A DNA stretch of 64,000 bases, from assembly GCF_041449215.1 (NCBI RefSeq), contig NZ_JBGNFV010000001.1, positions 2,807,001-2,871,000 of the forward strand. Reading direction: 5' to 3'. The stretch's first letter is position 1, and every line of letters starts with the position of its first letter. Shown piece after piece: positions 36,023-43,626 of this stretch. The translations under genes and the position numbers were made by a program. The notes beneath the pieces were generated by a model, which worked only from the letters and a program-made list of their open reading frames with translations, had not been told where the DNA came from and made no database searches. This DNA is from Roseivirga sp. BDSF3-8. Its GTDB lineage: Bacteria > Bacteroidota > Bacteroidia > Cytophagales > Cyclobacteriaceae.

Positions 36023-36790
36023 ATGAAGACTAATCAACCATCAGAGAAAGACGTACGAGTCGACCGCTATGTGCAAAATAAAATGACCGGTGCAGAAAGA
36101 AAGGCCTTTGAGCAGGAAATGCACGCAGATTCAGACATGCGAAGCGAAGTAAACCTGCGGACGGCATTACGGGACGGCATAAAAAAACAGAAGAACGACT
36201 CTCTGCGATCCAGGCTAAGGGACATACATCAGGAGGTGATCAGTGCTCCCCGGCCAGAAGAAAAGGCGATCCAACCGGCAGGAAAAAGCAATACCCGCTG
36301 GTGGCTGGCAGCCGCTGCATCTCTGGCTATCATAATGGCCTTTACTTTGTGGATGAGCGGAGCCTTACGTGGCGGACCTGATGACTTGTATGCTCAATAC
36401 TACGAGAGACCTGCTTACAGCGGAGCACGGGGTAGTATGGATGCTGAGCTGGCAGAAGCAGGCAACCTGTATAATGAGGGCCGCTATGGGGAGGCAGCTT
36501 ACCGCTTTGAGGATTACTTGCGCAGCCATACAGATAATGCCTATGTGCGTTTTATGGCAGCGGTATCTTACCTGGAGGCTGATAAGCCGGATAATGCGAA
36601 GGCTCACCTGCAGGAGGTAGTGGGGCAGGACAGCCCGCTTAGTGACCGGGCCGCATGGTATCTGGCGCTGACTTACCTGAAGGAGGAGAATAACCGCGAG
36701 GCACGATTCTGGCTCGAGCGCCTGGCTAAGGATGCCGAGGCAATACCCTATTCTACTCAGGCAGAAGAAATACTACAGTCCCTTGATTAA
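36023..36790 (+). CDS. Anti-sigma-like membrane protein with TPR
   Basis: The 255-residue protein has a cytoplasmic N-terminal part (about 1-90) with the short signature DRYVQNKMTGAERKAFEQEM of anti-sigma regions in this phylum. A membrane helix (about 93-113, WWLAAAASLAIIMAFTLWMSG) follows, then an extracytoplasmic part with two or three TPR units (about 140-250), for example NLYNEGRYGEAAYRFEDYL. This is the shape of a regulator that holds its sigma factor and listens with TPR. It comes 42 bases after the sigma gene on the same strand. No zinc-binding ZAS motif (HxxxCxxC) is seen. Confidence 0.8.
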   Translation: MKTNQPSEKDVRVDRYVQNKMTGAERKAFEQEMHADSDMRSEVNLRTALRDGIKKQKNDSLRSRLRDIHQEVISAPRPEEKAIQPAGKSNTRWWLAAAASLAIIMAFTLWMSGALRGGPDDLYAQYYERPAYSGARGSMDAELAEAGNLYNEGRYGEAAYRFEDYLRSHTDNAYVRFMAAVSYLEADKPDNAKAHLQEVVGQDSPLSDRAAWYLALTYLKEENNREARFWLERLAKDAEAIPYSTQAEEILQSLD

Positions 36791-36879
36791 CAGGGGTATA
36801 CCCTGGTCTTAAGGGCAAACATTTGCATGGCCAATTGCTTTATCTGGTACCGAATTTATTCATTTACATTCTATCAGAA

Positions 36880-37893
36880 ATGAAAGCAATACAAATAGCC
36901 AAAGCGGGCGGCGACTTTGAAATAGTTGATCGCGATATTCCTCAACCTAAAGAAAATGAAGTCCTCATTAAAGTAGAGGCTTGTGGTATCTGTCACAGTG
37001 ATATGTTCGTGAAAGAAGGGGCCTGGCCGGGCATTGAATATCCGCGCATCCCCGGGCACGAGATTGTTGGCATGGTCGAAAAGGTGGGTGACAAAGTTAC
37101 TGCCTGGAAAGAGGGCCAGCGCGTAGGGGTAGGCTGGCATGGCGGGCATTGTTTTACGTGTGTACCTTGCCGTCGTGGCGATTTTATAGACTGCGAGAAT
37201 GCTCAGATAACTGGTATTAGCTATGACGGGGGCTATGCCGAATATATGGTTGCGCCTCATGAGGCTGTAGCAGCTATTCCTGATGATATGAAGTCAGAGG
37301 AAGCGGCTCCTCTGTTATGTGCAGGGATTACCGTATTCAATGCCTTAAGAAATACTGATGTACGGCCGGGAGATCTGGTGGGCGTGCAGGGTCTTGGCGG
37401 ACTGGGACACCTGGGGGTACAGTATGCTAAAAAGATGGGGTATCGTGTGGCGGCGATTTCTACCAGTAACGATAAAAAGGATCTGGCAGATGACCTTGGG
37501 GCTGATTACTTCATAAATGCGAAGGAAAAAGATGCTGCAGAAGAGCTGCAGAAGCTTGGAGGGGCTAAGGTGATACTGGCCACCGCCCCCAGTGGTAAGG
37601 CGATCAGTAGTGTGATTAACGGGCTGGGAGTAAAGGGCCAGCTTATGGTGATAGCTGCTGCCAATGATAATATAGAGGTCTCTTCTCTGCAGCTTATTCC
37701 GGGCAGCAAATCAATAGGGGGCTGGGCCAGTGGTACGGCGCGCGACTCTGAAGACACACTCAACTTCAGTGCTCAGACCCATGTGTTGCCAATGATTGAA
37801 ACTTACCCGCTTGAGAAGGCGGCTGAAGCGTATGATCGCATGATCAATAATGAAGCACGTTTCAGGGTAGTGTTGCAGATCGCAAAAGACTGA
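36880..37893 (+). CDS. Zinc-dependent alcohol dehydrogenase
   Basis: The 337-residue product begins at ATG 36880; the frame is open 19 codons further up, but the family begins MKAIQI. Catalytic zinc ligands are Cys38 (GICHSD), His60-Glu61 (GHE) and a later Cys in LLCAGIT. Structural zinc is held by Cys91, 94, 97 and 105 (C-x2-C-x2-C-x7-C). The Rossmann motif is GLGGLGHLG. It oxidises alcohols or reduces aldehydes with NAD(P)H. The closest relatives are tetrameric alcohol dehydrogenases of the AdhA/AdhP type, so ethanol is a likely substrate but is not shown. It is a single-gene unit followed by a terminator. Confidence 0.9.
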   Translation: MKAIQIAKAGGDFEIVDRDIPQPKENEVLIKVEACGICHSDMFVKEGAWPGIEYPRIPGHEIVGMVEKVGDKVTAWKEGQRVGVGWHGGHCFTCVPCRRGDFIDCENAQITGISYDGGYAEYMVAPHEAVAAIPDDMKSEEAAPLLCAGITVFNALRNTDVRPGDLVGVQGLGGLGHLGVQYAKKMGYRVAAISTSNDKKDLADDLGADYFINAKEKDAAEELQKLGGAKVILATAPSGKAISSVINGLGVKGQLMVIAAANDNIEVSSLQLIPGSKSIGGWASGTARDSEDTLNFSAQTHVLPMIETYPLEKAAEAYDRMINNEARFRVVLQIAKD

Positions 37894-37938
37894 AAGGACA
37901 GTAAGATAAAGAAAGGGCAATAGCTATGACTCTTTCTT

Positions 37939-37971
37939 AAGACCATCTGCACAGGCAGGTGGTCTTTTTTT
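37939..37971 (+). terminator. Terminator of the alcohol dehydrogenase gene
   Basis: A twelve-pair stem AAGACCATCTGC/GCAGGTGGTCTT (one G-U) with a four-base loop runs into a T-tract. Confidence 0.9.
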
Positions 37972-38343
37972 ATGCATATTGCTGAACTTCCGTCTAGAGC
38001 CTGATTAGCAGGTGTATTCTGATCATGAAATCAGTGTTAATCAACGAAATATGCAATTGATGAAGGGGTTTGAAGAGGCAGAGAAAGGGTATACTTAGGC
38101 TAAAGGTTAACCCTTCTTAGCATGGTGTAAAGACGGTTGAGAAACGGTTCAGTACCGGCCCGGTTAAGGGTAATATTCTTCGTGAAAGGGAGGGGTGGGT
38201 TGCTAAGTCATGTATTGTAAAAATACAATTTATATTGGCTATGCAAAAGCAAGTACATTAATATTATTTCCTAAATAACCCTTATTTTTGTAGGAAGTTG
38301 AGAGGAGTGAACTGAGTGATTTACGGTAATTGGCTACCTGAAC
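37972..38343. other. Intergenic stretch without a supportable gene
   Basis: Nothing is recognised in this 372-base, AT-rich gap. A lone TATTTTTG (38283-38290) fits the -7 element of the phylum, but there is no TTTG 19 bases upstream. Confidence 0.5.
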
Positions 38344-39231
38344 ATGAAAGAAGAAGTATCCGAATTTAAACTGTCCGAAACTCTCCGGTATACCTTGACT
38401 AAGCTTATTCCATTATGGATTGGGTTAATAGCTCTGGCCGTTTATTACGTGTATAATTTCGATGATTCCGAAAGTGACGGGGCCTATTTGTTCTTTGCTC
38501 TCTTTTTGGTATATGGTATCATAAGAGGTTTTACGAACAGGACAGTGGTTTATTCCGATGGTACATTTCTACACCTTATTCAGCGGTCTATACTTAATGG
38601 ATGGCACTCTTATACTGTAACCTTTCAGGATATTGAGGATGTATTTTACCGGGGTAGGGGATTACACTTCATCTTTCAAAATAAGTGTGAGGTAGTCCTG
38701 TACGCCCTTTCTGAAGCTAACGGGAAGTCGCTGGAAAAATATATTCGCTCCATGATCGATAAAGTATCAGGGGGTACCACAGCAACCAGGGTAACTGAGC
38801 CATTTAACATGACGATGCCTTGGTGGGATAGGCTCCTCAAGGTTTTAATGGTGATTGCTCCATTCTTTATACCAGTGATAATGGTACAAACGAAGGATTT
38901 GGCGCAGGAGCTTATTTTCATACTGGCGCTGGCTTTTACTTTTTTTATAGGGCTCTCTGTTATTAGATTAAGGCACCTGTTAAAAAACCCGTACATATTT
39001 ACCTCTGATGGATATTTTATTTCCAGATATGAAGGTGGCGTCACTACTACTGTGCCTCTGAGAGAGGTTGAAAGGTTTAAAAAGGGAAACATGAGTAATT
39101 CTCATGCGCTGTACGTAGATGGGATGCCTCAATTGAAAACCAGTTTTTTACGATACAGGGATATGGACTTGCTGGAGGCATTATTTAATGCTGATAGAGA
39201 AAATACAGAAAATTACCCTACTTCAGCATAG
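38344..39231 (+). CDS. Membrane protein with two TM-pair/PH-like modules (295 aa)
   Basis: The 295-residue protein has two similar halves. Each half is two membrane helices followed by a beta-rich domain of about 70 residues that looks like a bacterial PH (bPH) domain. The first helices are at about 20-37 and 46-60, the second pair at about 160-177 and 187-206. Both halves carry a short TVVYSDGTF- or YIFTSDGYF-like strand after the helices. I do not recognise a named family. Downstream lies a decayed stretch with the same plan. No signal peptide is seen. It may be a regulator or scaffold of the inner membrane. No neighbours explain it. Confidence 0.7.
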   Translation: MKEEVSEFKLSETLRYTLTKLIPLWIGLIALAVYYVYNFDDSESDGAYLFFALFLVYGIIRGFTNRTVVYSDGTFLHLIQRSILNGWHSYTVTFQDIEDVFYRGRGLHFIFQNKCEVVLYALSEANGKSLEKYIRSMIDKVSGGTTATRVTEPFNMTMPWWDRLLKVLMVIAPFFIPVIMVQTKDLAQELIFILALAFTFFIGLSVIRLRHLLKNPYIFTSDGYFISRYEGGVTTTVPLREVERFKKGNMSNSHALYVDGMPQLKTSFLRYRDMDLLEALFNADRENTENYPTSA

Positions 39232-39643
39232 GCTTTTACTATCCAGGACAGGAACAGTTACTTTTTACTTATGCCTCTCCTGCTGGGAGGAGCTATTACG
39301 GGGATATTGGCTGCTTGAATGTGGCATTTTCTCCGGGATTAATATTGGTCCTCTTTATCCTGGCCATAGCTCTTCGTTTTAACCTGATGGATTAAAGCAA
39401 CTACGTGGTAAAGCGCCGTGGAGAGGCCCTGCTCCTTAAAACGGAAATTGGTGTAAGGAGGGTACTTGGTTGATGAAGTGGCTTATTTATGAGGTTGAAA
39501 AGCTGAAGAGGCTTACTGGGTTTGTCTTAAAAAATGGTACAGTTGTTCCCATAGACCTGTTTCGCCTTTCTTATAAATGTCAGATGCAAAAAAAGTCTAA
39601 TTTACCTTATCCTGATAGCAAGGAAGTAGCTACCAATGTCTGA
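39232..39643 (+). pseudogene. Decayed relative of the TM-pair/PH-like protein
   Basis: Directly after the stop of the 295-aa gene, reading continues to look protein-like but in three successive frames. From 39232, a hydrophobic helix (LMPLLLGGAITGILAA) ends in TGA. Then in another frame a second helix (FSPGLILVLFILAIALRF) is followed by a TAA and by NYVVKRRGEALLLKTEIG. Last, 39473-39643 opens KWLIYEVEKLKRLTGF up to a TGA. The last segment resembles LREVERFKKGN in the upstream gene. This order matches one TM-pair/PH-like module broken by frameshifts and stops. A sequencing fault could mimic it, but two separate lesions and loss of a start favour decay. Confidence 0.5.
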
Positions 39644-39767
39644 GTTGACAGGTGGTGTACAAGCCGTCTTTTATTCAATCTTCTCCACTTTGCACGTATT
39701 TTGCTTATCCAATAAGGATCTTTCCAAAATAAGGACTGGATTCCAGATCCACCATGTACCTCTTCAT

Positions 39768-40565
39768 TCAGGGTAAATTATCATGTATAGTTTTAGTGTA
39801 GGTGCCGTCGGGATAACCTGTGCCTCCTTTGGGTCTCGCTTCTATGTCGTATGAAAAGGTGTAAAGCATTGCCCCGGCTTTTTGACCGGAAGTAGGTTCC
39901 CAGGCGCTAAGCTTTTTGACATCATCGAGGGGCGTGGCGTTATTGTTAGAGGGCTGCATACAGCTCATACCGATCAGTAGTTTTTCATAAGAACCTAGTT
40001 GCTTGGCGTAGGCTTCTACTAGTTGGATGGTGTTATCATACCCCGGATAGGGTGTGTAGTCCATGGTGCTAATGTAGTCCAGGCTGGCTGCAAAGTCTCT
40101 GATGAAGCTTTGGGGATAATACTCCCAGGGGAAATAAATAGGTGAAGACATGATGGCATTGGCTACGAGTTTTTGCCGGATGGCACGGGTTACCGTCACC
40201 AGTTGGTTGTTAGCGCTGGGTGGCTCAAAGTCAATATCGATGCCGTCCACACCCCAGTCTGTTACTGCCTGGGCTACCTGCGTGGCGAAGGTGTCTACGT
40301 CCGGGAGAGAGACGAATTTGTCGGAATTGATAGACAGAAGCACTTTGGTGCCATTCGCTTTTACTTCTTTGATCCAGCCTTTGATGGTATCAGCAGAGTT
40401 TTGCTGAGTTAGAAAGTCAAAGCTTAACTGGTACTGATCATCGATAGTGACAAAGGCCAATGGAACGATGTCCACATAAGAGGGTATCTGGTTAAGCTGG
40501 GGTGACTTACCGGGCCCGGTGGGTTCCTGACCTATCCAATAGTTCATAAATACCTCATTGCTCAT
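39768..40565 (-). CDS. Glycoside hydrolase family 18 protein without signal peptide
   Basis: The 265-residue protein is a compact GH18 barrel. The catalytic motif DGIDIDFE lies at 107-114 and Glu114 is the expected acid/base, with LLSINS upstream and STMDYTPYPG downstream. GH18 enzymes cut chitin or N-glycan cores (endo-beta-N-acetylglucosaminidases). The start at 40565 is reasonable and there is no signal peptide or transmembrane helix, so the protein either stays in the cytoplasm or leaves by an unknown route. It is last in the minus-strand sugar group, 92 bases behind the ROK gene. Confidence 0.85.
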   Translation of the reverse strand: MSNEVFMNYWIGQEPTGPGKSPQLNQIPSYVDIVPLAFVTIDDQYQLSFDFLTQQNSADTIKGWIKEVKANGTKVLLSINSDKFVSLPDVDTFATQVAQAVTDWGVDGIDIDFEPPSANNQLVTVTRAIRQKLVANAIMSSPIYFPWEYYPQSFIRDFAASLDYISTMDYTPYPGYDNTIQLVEAYAKQLGSYEKLLIGMSCMQPSNNNATPLDDVKKLSAWEPTSGQKAGAMLYTFSYDIEARPKGGTGYPDGTYTKTIHDNLP

Positions 40566-40657
40566 GGCTATATTATTGGGTGAGTAGGTATTTATTGGCC
40601 GGGAGACAGTAAATGTAACATGTCCCTTCGGGTATGGCCCGGAATAGCTAAGATGAA

Positions 40658-41572
40658 TTAATCTGCGATTAGCAGAGCAGCTCCGAATACGCCTGCACTG
40701 TCGCCTAATTTGGGGCGGATAATGGGCGTATCGAAACGGGTGTTGAAAACAAACTCTTCGGCTGATTTGACTCCTTCGGAATAGAGCGAATCAATATTGG
40801 TGACGCCCCCACCTAATACGATCACGTCCGGATCGAGGATGTTAATCACTACGGAAATACCTTTGCCAAAAAAATGTTGCAGTCGGTGTATGGTTTTACG
40901 AGCCGCCTCATCATTATTGGTGCGGTTTACTATCTCCTTGAGCTTCCGCTTTTCGCCAGACTCGCTTTCATAATACCGCTCTAGTGAGGGGCCTGACAAT
41001 ACCTTTTCCACGCATCCCACTTTACCGCAATAGCAGGGGCCACCGCTGTCGTCCAAGTGATTATGACCCCATTCACCGGCAATGCCCATATTGCCATTCA
41101 GTACCAGGCCATTGATTACAATACCTCCGCCAACGCCAGTACCCATAATCACGCCGAATACTATTTTTGCACCGGGAACCTTTTGGGGTACCGCACCCAA
41201 CCGGGCCTCGGCCAGGGCAAAGCAGTTTGCATCGTTGGCAATGAGGGTGTCAAATCCAAGCTTTTTCTCAAGATCATACTTAAATGGCTTATGATTGAGT
41301 ACGGTGGTATTACTGTTCTTCAGCAGACCGGAGTGGGGGTCAATGGAGCCGGGGGTGCCTATCCCCAGGGCGGTCACTTTATGGCCGGTTTCGTTCTCCA
41401 TCTTACTCACCAGTAATTTTATACGGTCCAGGATATGTTCATAACCCTCATGAGCTTCAGTGTCTATCCGCATGCGGCATACAACATCTGAGGGGTCGGT
41501 GGCGCTTAGGGCTACGCCTTCTATTTTGGTGCCGCCAAGGTCTATTCCGAACAGCAAGTTGTTTTTACTCAT
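40658..41572 (-). CDS. ROK-family sugar kinase
   Basis: The 304-residue protein opens with GIDLGGTKIEGVAL, the ATP-binding motif of ROK proteins, and has the zinc motif GEWGHNHLDDSGGPCYCGKVG followed by CVEK. These ROK enzymes phosphorylate glucose, fructose, mannose or N-acetyl sugars. Here, next to GH13, a trehalase and a GH18 gene, glucokinase is the likely role, with N-acetylglucosamine kinase as the alternative because of the GH18 neighbour. The gene begins nine bases after GH13 and is probably co-transcribed with it. No helix-turn-helix domain is present, so it is a kinase, not an ROK repressor. Confidence 0.85.
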   Translation of the reverse strand: MSKNNLLFGIDLGGTKIEGVALSATDPSDVVCRMRIDTEAHEGYEHILDRIKLLVSKMENETGHKVTALGIGTPGSIDPHSGLLKNSNTTVLNHKPFKYDLEKKLGFDTLIANDANCFALAEARLGAVPQKVPGAKIVFGVIMGTGVGGGIVINGLVLNGNMGIAGEWGHNHLDDSGGPCYCGKVGCVEKVLSGPSLERYYESESGEKRKLKEIVNRTNNDEAARKTIHRLQHFFGKGISVVINILDPDVIVLGGGVTNIDSLYSEGVKSAEEFVFNTRFDTPIIRPKLGDSAGVFGAALLIAD

Positions 41573-41581
41573 GGGGTAGGG

Positions 41582-43237
41582 TTAGTTGATCAGGAATACT
41601 TTAGCTTCCCAGGGTTGGAGGGACAGGCTATTGTCTGTGGATGAATAATTGGATATAAGTAACTCGCGGTTTTCAAAGTTCTGCAAGGGTACCTTGTGCT
41701 GGCTGGCTGAGAAGTTCAGTATTATGAGGTAGTGTTTGCCACCTTTTCTTTCATAGGCAAACAGTGCCTCATCATCAGGAAGCAGGTCTAAGTAATCTCC
41801 GTAGACCAGGTCCTTGTGTTGCTTTCGGAAGCGTACCATTTTACGGTAGTAGTTCAGGATGGAGTCAGGGTCATCTTCCTGCGCAGCTACGTTGATGGAG
41901 GTATGATTTGGGTTGAGGCCGAGCCATGGCTTTCCTGTGGTGAAGCCGGCATTTTCTGAGCTGTCCCACTGCAGAGGGGTGCGGGCATTGTCACGGCTCT
42001 GCATGTGCACCAGTTCCAGTTGCCTGTCCATCGGCTTGCCGGCTGCTTCGGCGGCCTTCCACGCATTCAGCGTTTCCACATCCTGATAATGACTAATGTC
42101 GGAAAATGCGACGTTGGTCATGCCTATTTCATCCCCCTGGTACACGTATACGGTGCCTCTTAGTGTAAAAAGAAGAGTACTGAGCATTTTGGCAGACTCT
42201 TTCCAGTAGGTGTCATCATCTCCGAAGCGTGAGACCATACGGCTGAAGTCATGGTTGCCAAGGAAAATACTGCCCCAGCCACCGGCTTCACTAAGTCGCT
42301 TGTCCCACTCGGCAAATACTTTTTTGAACTGTAGAAAGCTGTAAGGCACAGGATCATATTTACCACCGGGGCCATTATCTATAAACATGTGGCCAAAGTG
42401 AAAGATCATGTCCAGCTCCTGCCTGCCGTCGCCTACGTACAGCGGGCCGTTTTCCAGGTCTATACCCGGGCCCTCGCCTACTGTCATGATGTCGTAGTGC
42501 CGCAGTACATTTTCATTCATTTCCCTTAAGAACTCGTGAATACGCGGTCCGTTTGCATAATATCTTTCTACCAGCGTGGTGAAGTCCTCTGTTGGAGAAT
42601 CGGGAAAGGCTAGTTGCTTACTGATGACTGATATCACGTCCATCCGGAAACCGTCAACACCTTTATCAAACCAATAGCGTATAACATCATAGATTTCTTG
42701 CCTTACCTTCGGGTTCTCCCAGTTAAGGTCTGGTTGTTTTTTCGTGAAAAGATGGAGGTAATACTCATTCGTGGCTTCATCGTATTCCCATGCGGGTCCG
42801 TTAAAGAAGCTTTGCCAGTTATTAGGCGGTCCGCCTTCCGGCTTGCCAGGCTTCCAGTAGTAGTAATCGCGGTAGGGGTTGCCTTTGCTTTTACGTGATT
42901 CCTGAAACCAGCGATGCTCATCAGAACTGTGGTTAGCCACCAGGTCCATCACCAACTTTATGTTCCGCTCTTTGAAGCCTGCCAGCAGCTCATCAAAATC
43001 CTCCATGGTTCCGAACTCATCCATGATATTCCGATAATCACTAATGTCATAGCCATTATCGTCATTAGGTGATTTATAGACAGGACAGAGCCAGACAATG
43101 TCCACACCGAGGGATTTTATATAATCCAGTTTTTGGATGATTCCACGGAGATCACCCATGCCATCTCCGTTTGCGTCTTTAAAGCTGCGTGGGTATATCT
43201 GATAGACCACGCCTTCTTTCCACCAGGTTTTTTTCAT
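41582..43237 (-). CDS. GH13 alpha-glucosidase (oligo-1,6-glucosidase type)
   Basis: Starting at ATG 43237 the product has 551 residues; an upstream in-frame ATG at 43303 adds 22 residues that do not fit the family. The opening WWKEGVVYQIYPRSF is classic. The GH13 regions are present: VMDLVANHSSDEH, GFRMDVIS (nucleophile Asp), a GEGPGI region (acid/base Glu) and FLGNHDFSRM. The GEGPGI form groups with alpha-glucosidases that act on short alpha-1,4 or alpha-1,6 oligosaccharides. No signal peptide is seen, so it acts in the cytoplasm on imported sugars. It is upstream of the ROK kinase by nine bases. Confidence 0.92.
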   Translation of the reverse strand: MKKTWWKEGVVYQIYPRSFKDANGDGMGDLRGIIQKLDYIKSLGVDIVWLCPVYKSPNDDNGYDISDYRNIMDEFGTMEDFDELLAGFKERNIKLVMDLVANHSSDEHRWFQESRKSKGNPYRDYYYWKPGKPEGGPPNNWQSFFNGPAWEYDEATNEYYLHLFTKKQPDLNWENPKVRQEIYDVIRYWFDKGVDGFRMDVISVISKQLAFPDSPTEDFTTLVERYYANGPRIHEFLREMNENVLRHYDIMTVGEGPGIDLENGPLYVGDGRQELDMIFHFGHMFIDNGPGGKYDPVPYSFLQFKKVFAEWDKRLSEAGGWGSIFLGNHDFSRMVSRFGDDDTYWKESAKMLSTLLFTLRGTVYVYQGDEIGMTNVAFSDISHYQDVETLNAWKAAEAAGKPMDRQLELVHMQSRDNARTPLQWDSSENAGFTTGKPWLGLNPNHTSINVAAQEDDPDSILNYYRKMVRFRKQHKDLVYGDYLDLLPDDEALFAYERKGGKHYLIILNFSASQHKVPLQNFENRELLISNYSSTDNSLSLQPWEAKVFLIN

Positions 43238-43422
43238 GTAGAAATGGGTTAATGGGTTTGGTTTGTGTGAAATTAAGATAGCAGATATGGGCTGTAATCC
43301 CATACAGGACTGCGTAAAATGGGCGATTGTTTTCAGAAGATGAGTTGGTTAGCTATTCTCATAATAGCTTTATTCCGGGAATACTTTTTTTGACATTAAT
43401 TTAAATAGCTATTAAAAAGAAG

Positions 43423-43548
43423 ATGAAGCTTGATCAGCTTGCCGTTAAAAGCTTCAAAACCGATGTGAATGCAAAGGAAGTAAAAGGGGGGTGGTATTCG
43501 GATTGGTCGGAATGGGATACGAATGGTGAGTGTCCGATCTGGGTATAA
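43423..43548 (+). CDS. SFKT/GG leader peptide 6, Trp-rich core
   Basis: The 41-residue ORF on the plus strand has the same leader as the peptides near 8.4-10.2 kb: MKLDQLAVK followed by SFKT at 10-13 and GG at 22-23. The core is different, with Trp at 24, 28, 31 and 40, acidic residues and a single Cys37, so it cannot form the rings expected from peptides 1-5. It lies opposite in strand to the sugar genes, in the 390-base gap between the GH13 and symporter genes, and has its own strong terminator 16 bases after its stop. A Trp-rich core could suit other modifications, such as crosslinks between aromatic residues. That is inference. Confidence 0.65.
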   Translation: MKLDQLAVKSFKTDVNAKEVKGGWYSDWSEWDTNGECPIWV

Positions 43549-43564
43549 ATTACCATTACCCTTA

Positions 43565-43614
43565 AAAAGAAGAAAAGGCCATCTGCATAAGAGCAGATGG
43601 CCTTTTCTTCTTTT
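43565..43614. terminator. Long bidirectional terminator
   Basis: A perfect 22-pair stem (43565-43586 with 43593-43614) with a six-base loop is flanked by A-rich and T-rich arms. It can end the peptide transcript on the plus strand and the symporter transcript on the minus strand. Confidence 0.9.
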
Positions 43615-43626
43615 GTTACCAGCTTT

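Noticed and set aside
36369-36620. 83-codon plus-strand frame within the anti-sigma-like gene
   Set aside because: A shadow of the real gene in another frame with unusual composition.
31566-36790. The CHAT/sigma group as a CRISPR-associated (Craspase) system
   Set aside because: No CRISPR array, no gRAMP and no Csx30-like protein could be recognised. The CHAT protein has a signal peptide and anchor, unlike Craspase.
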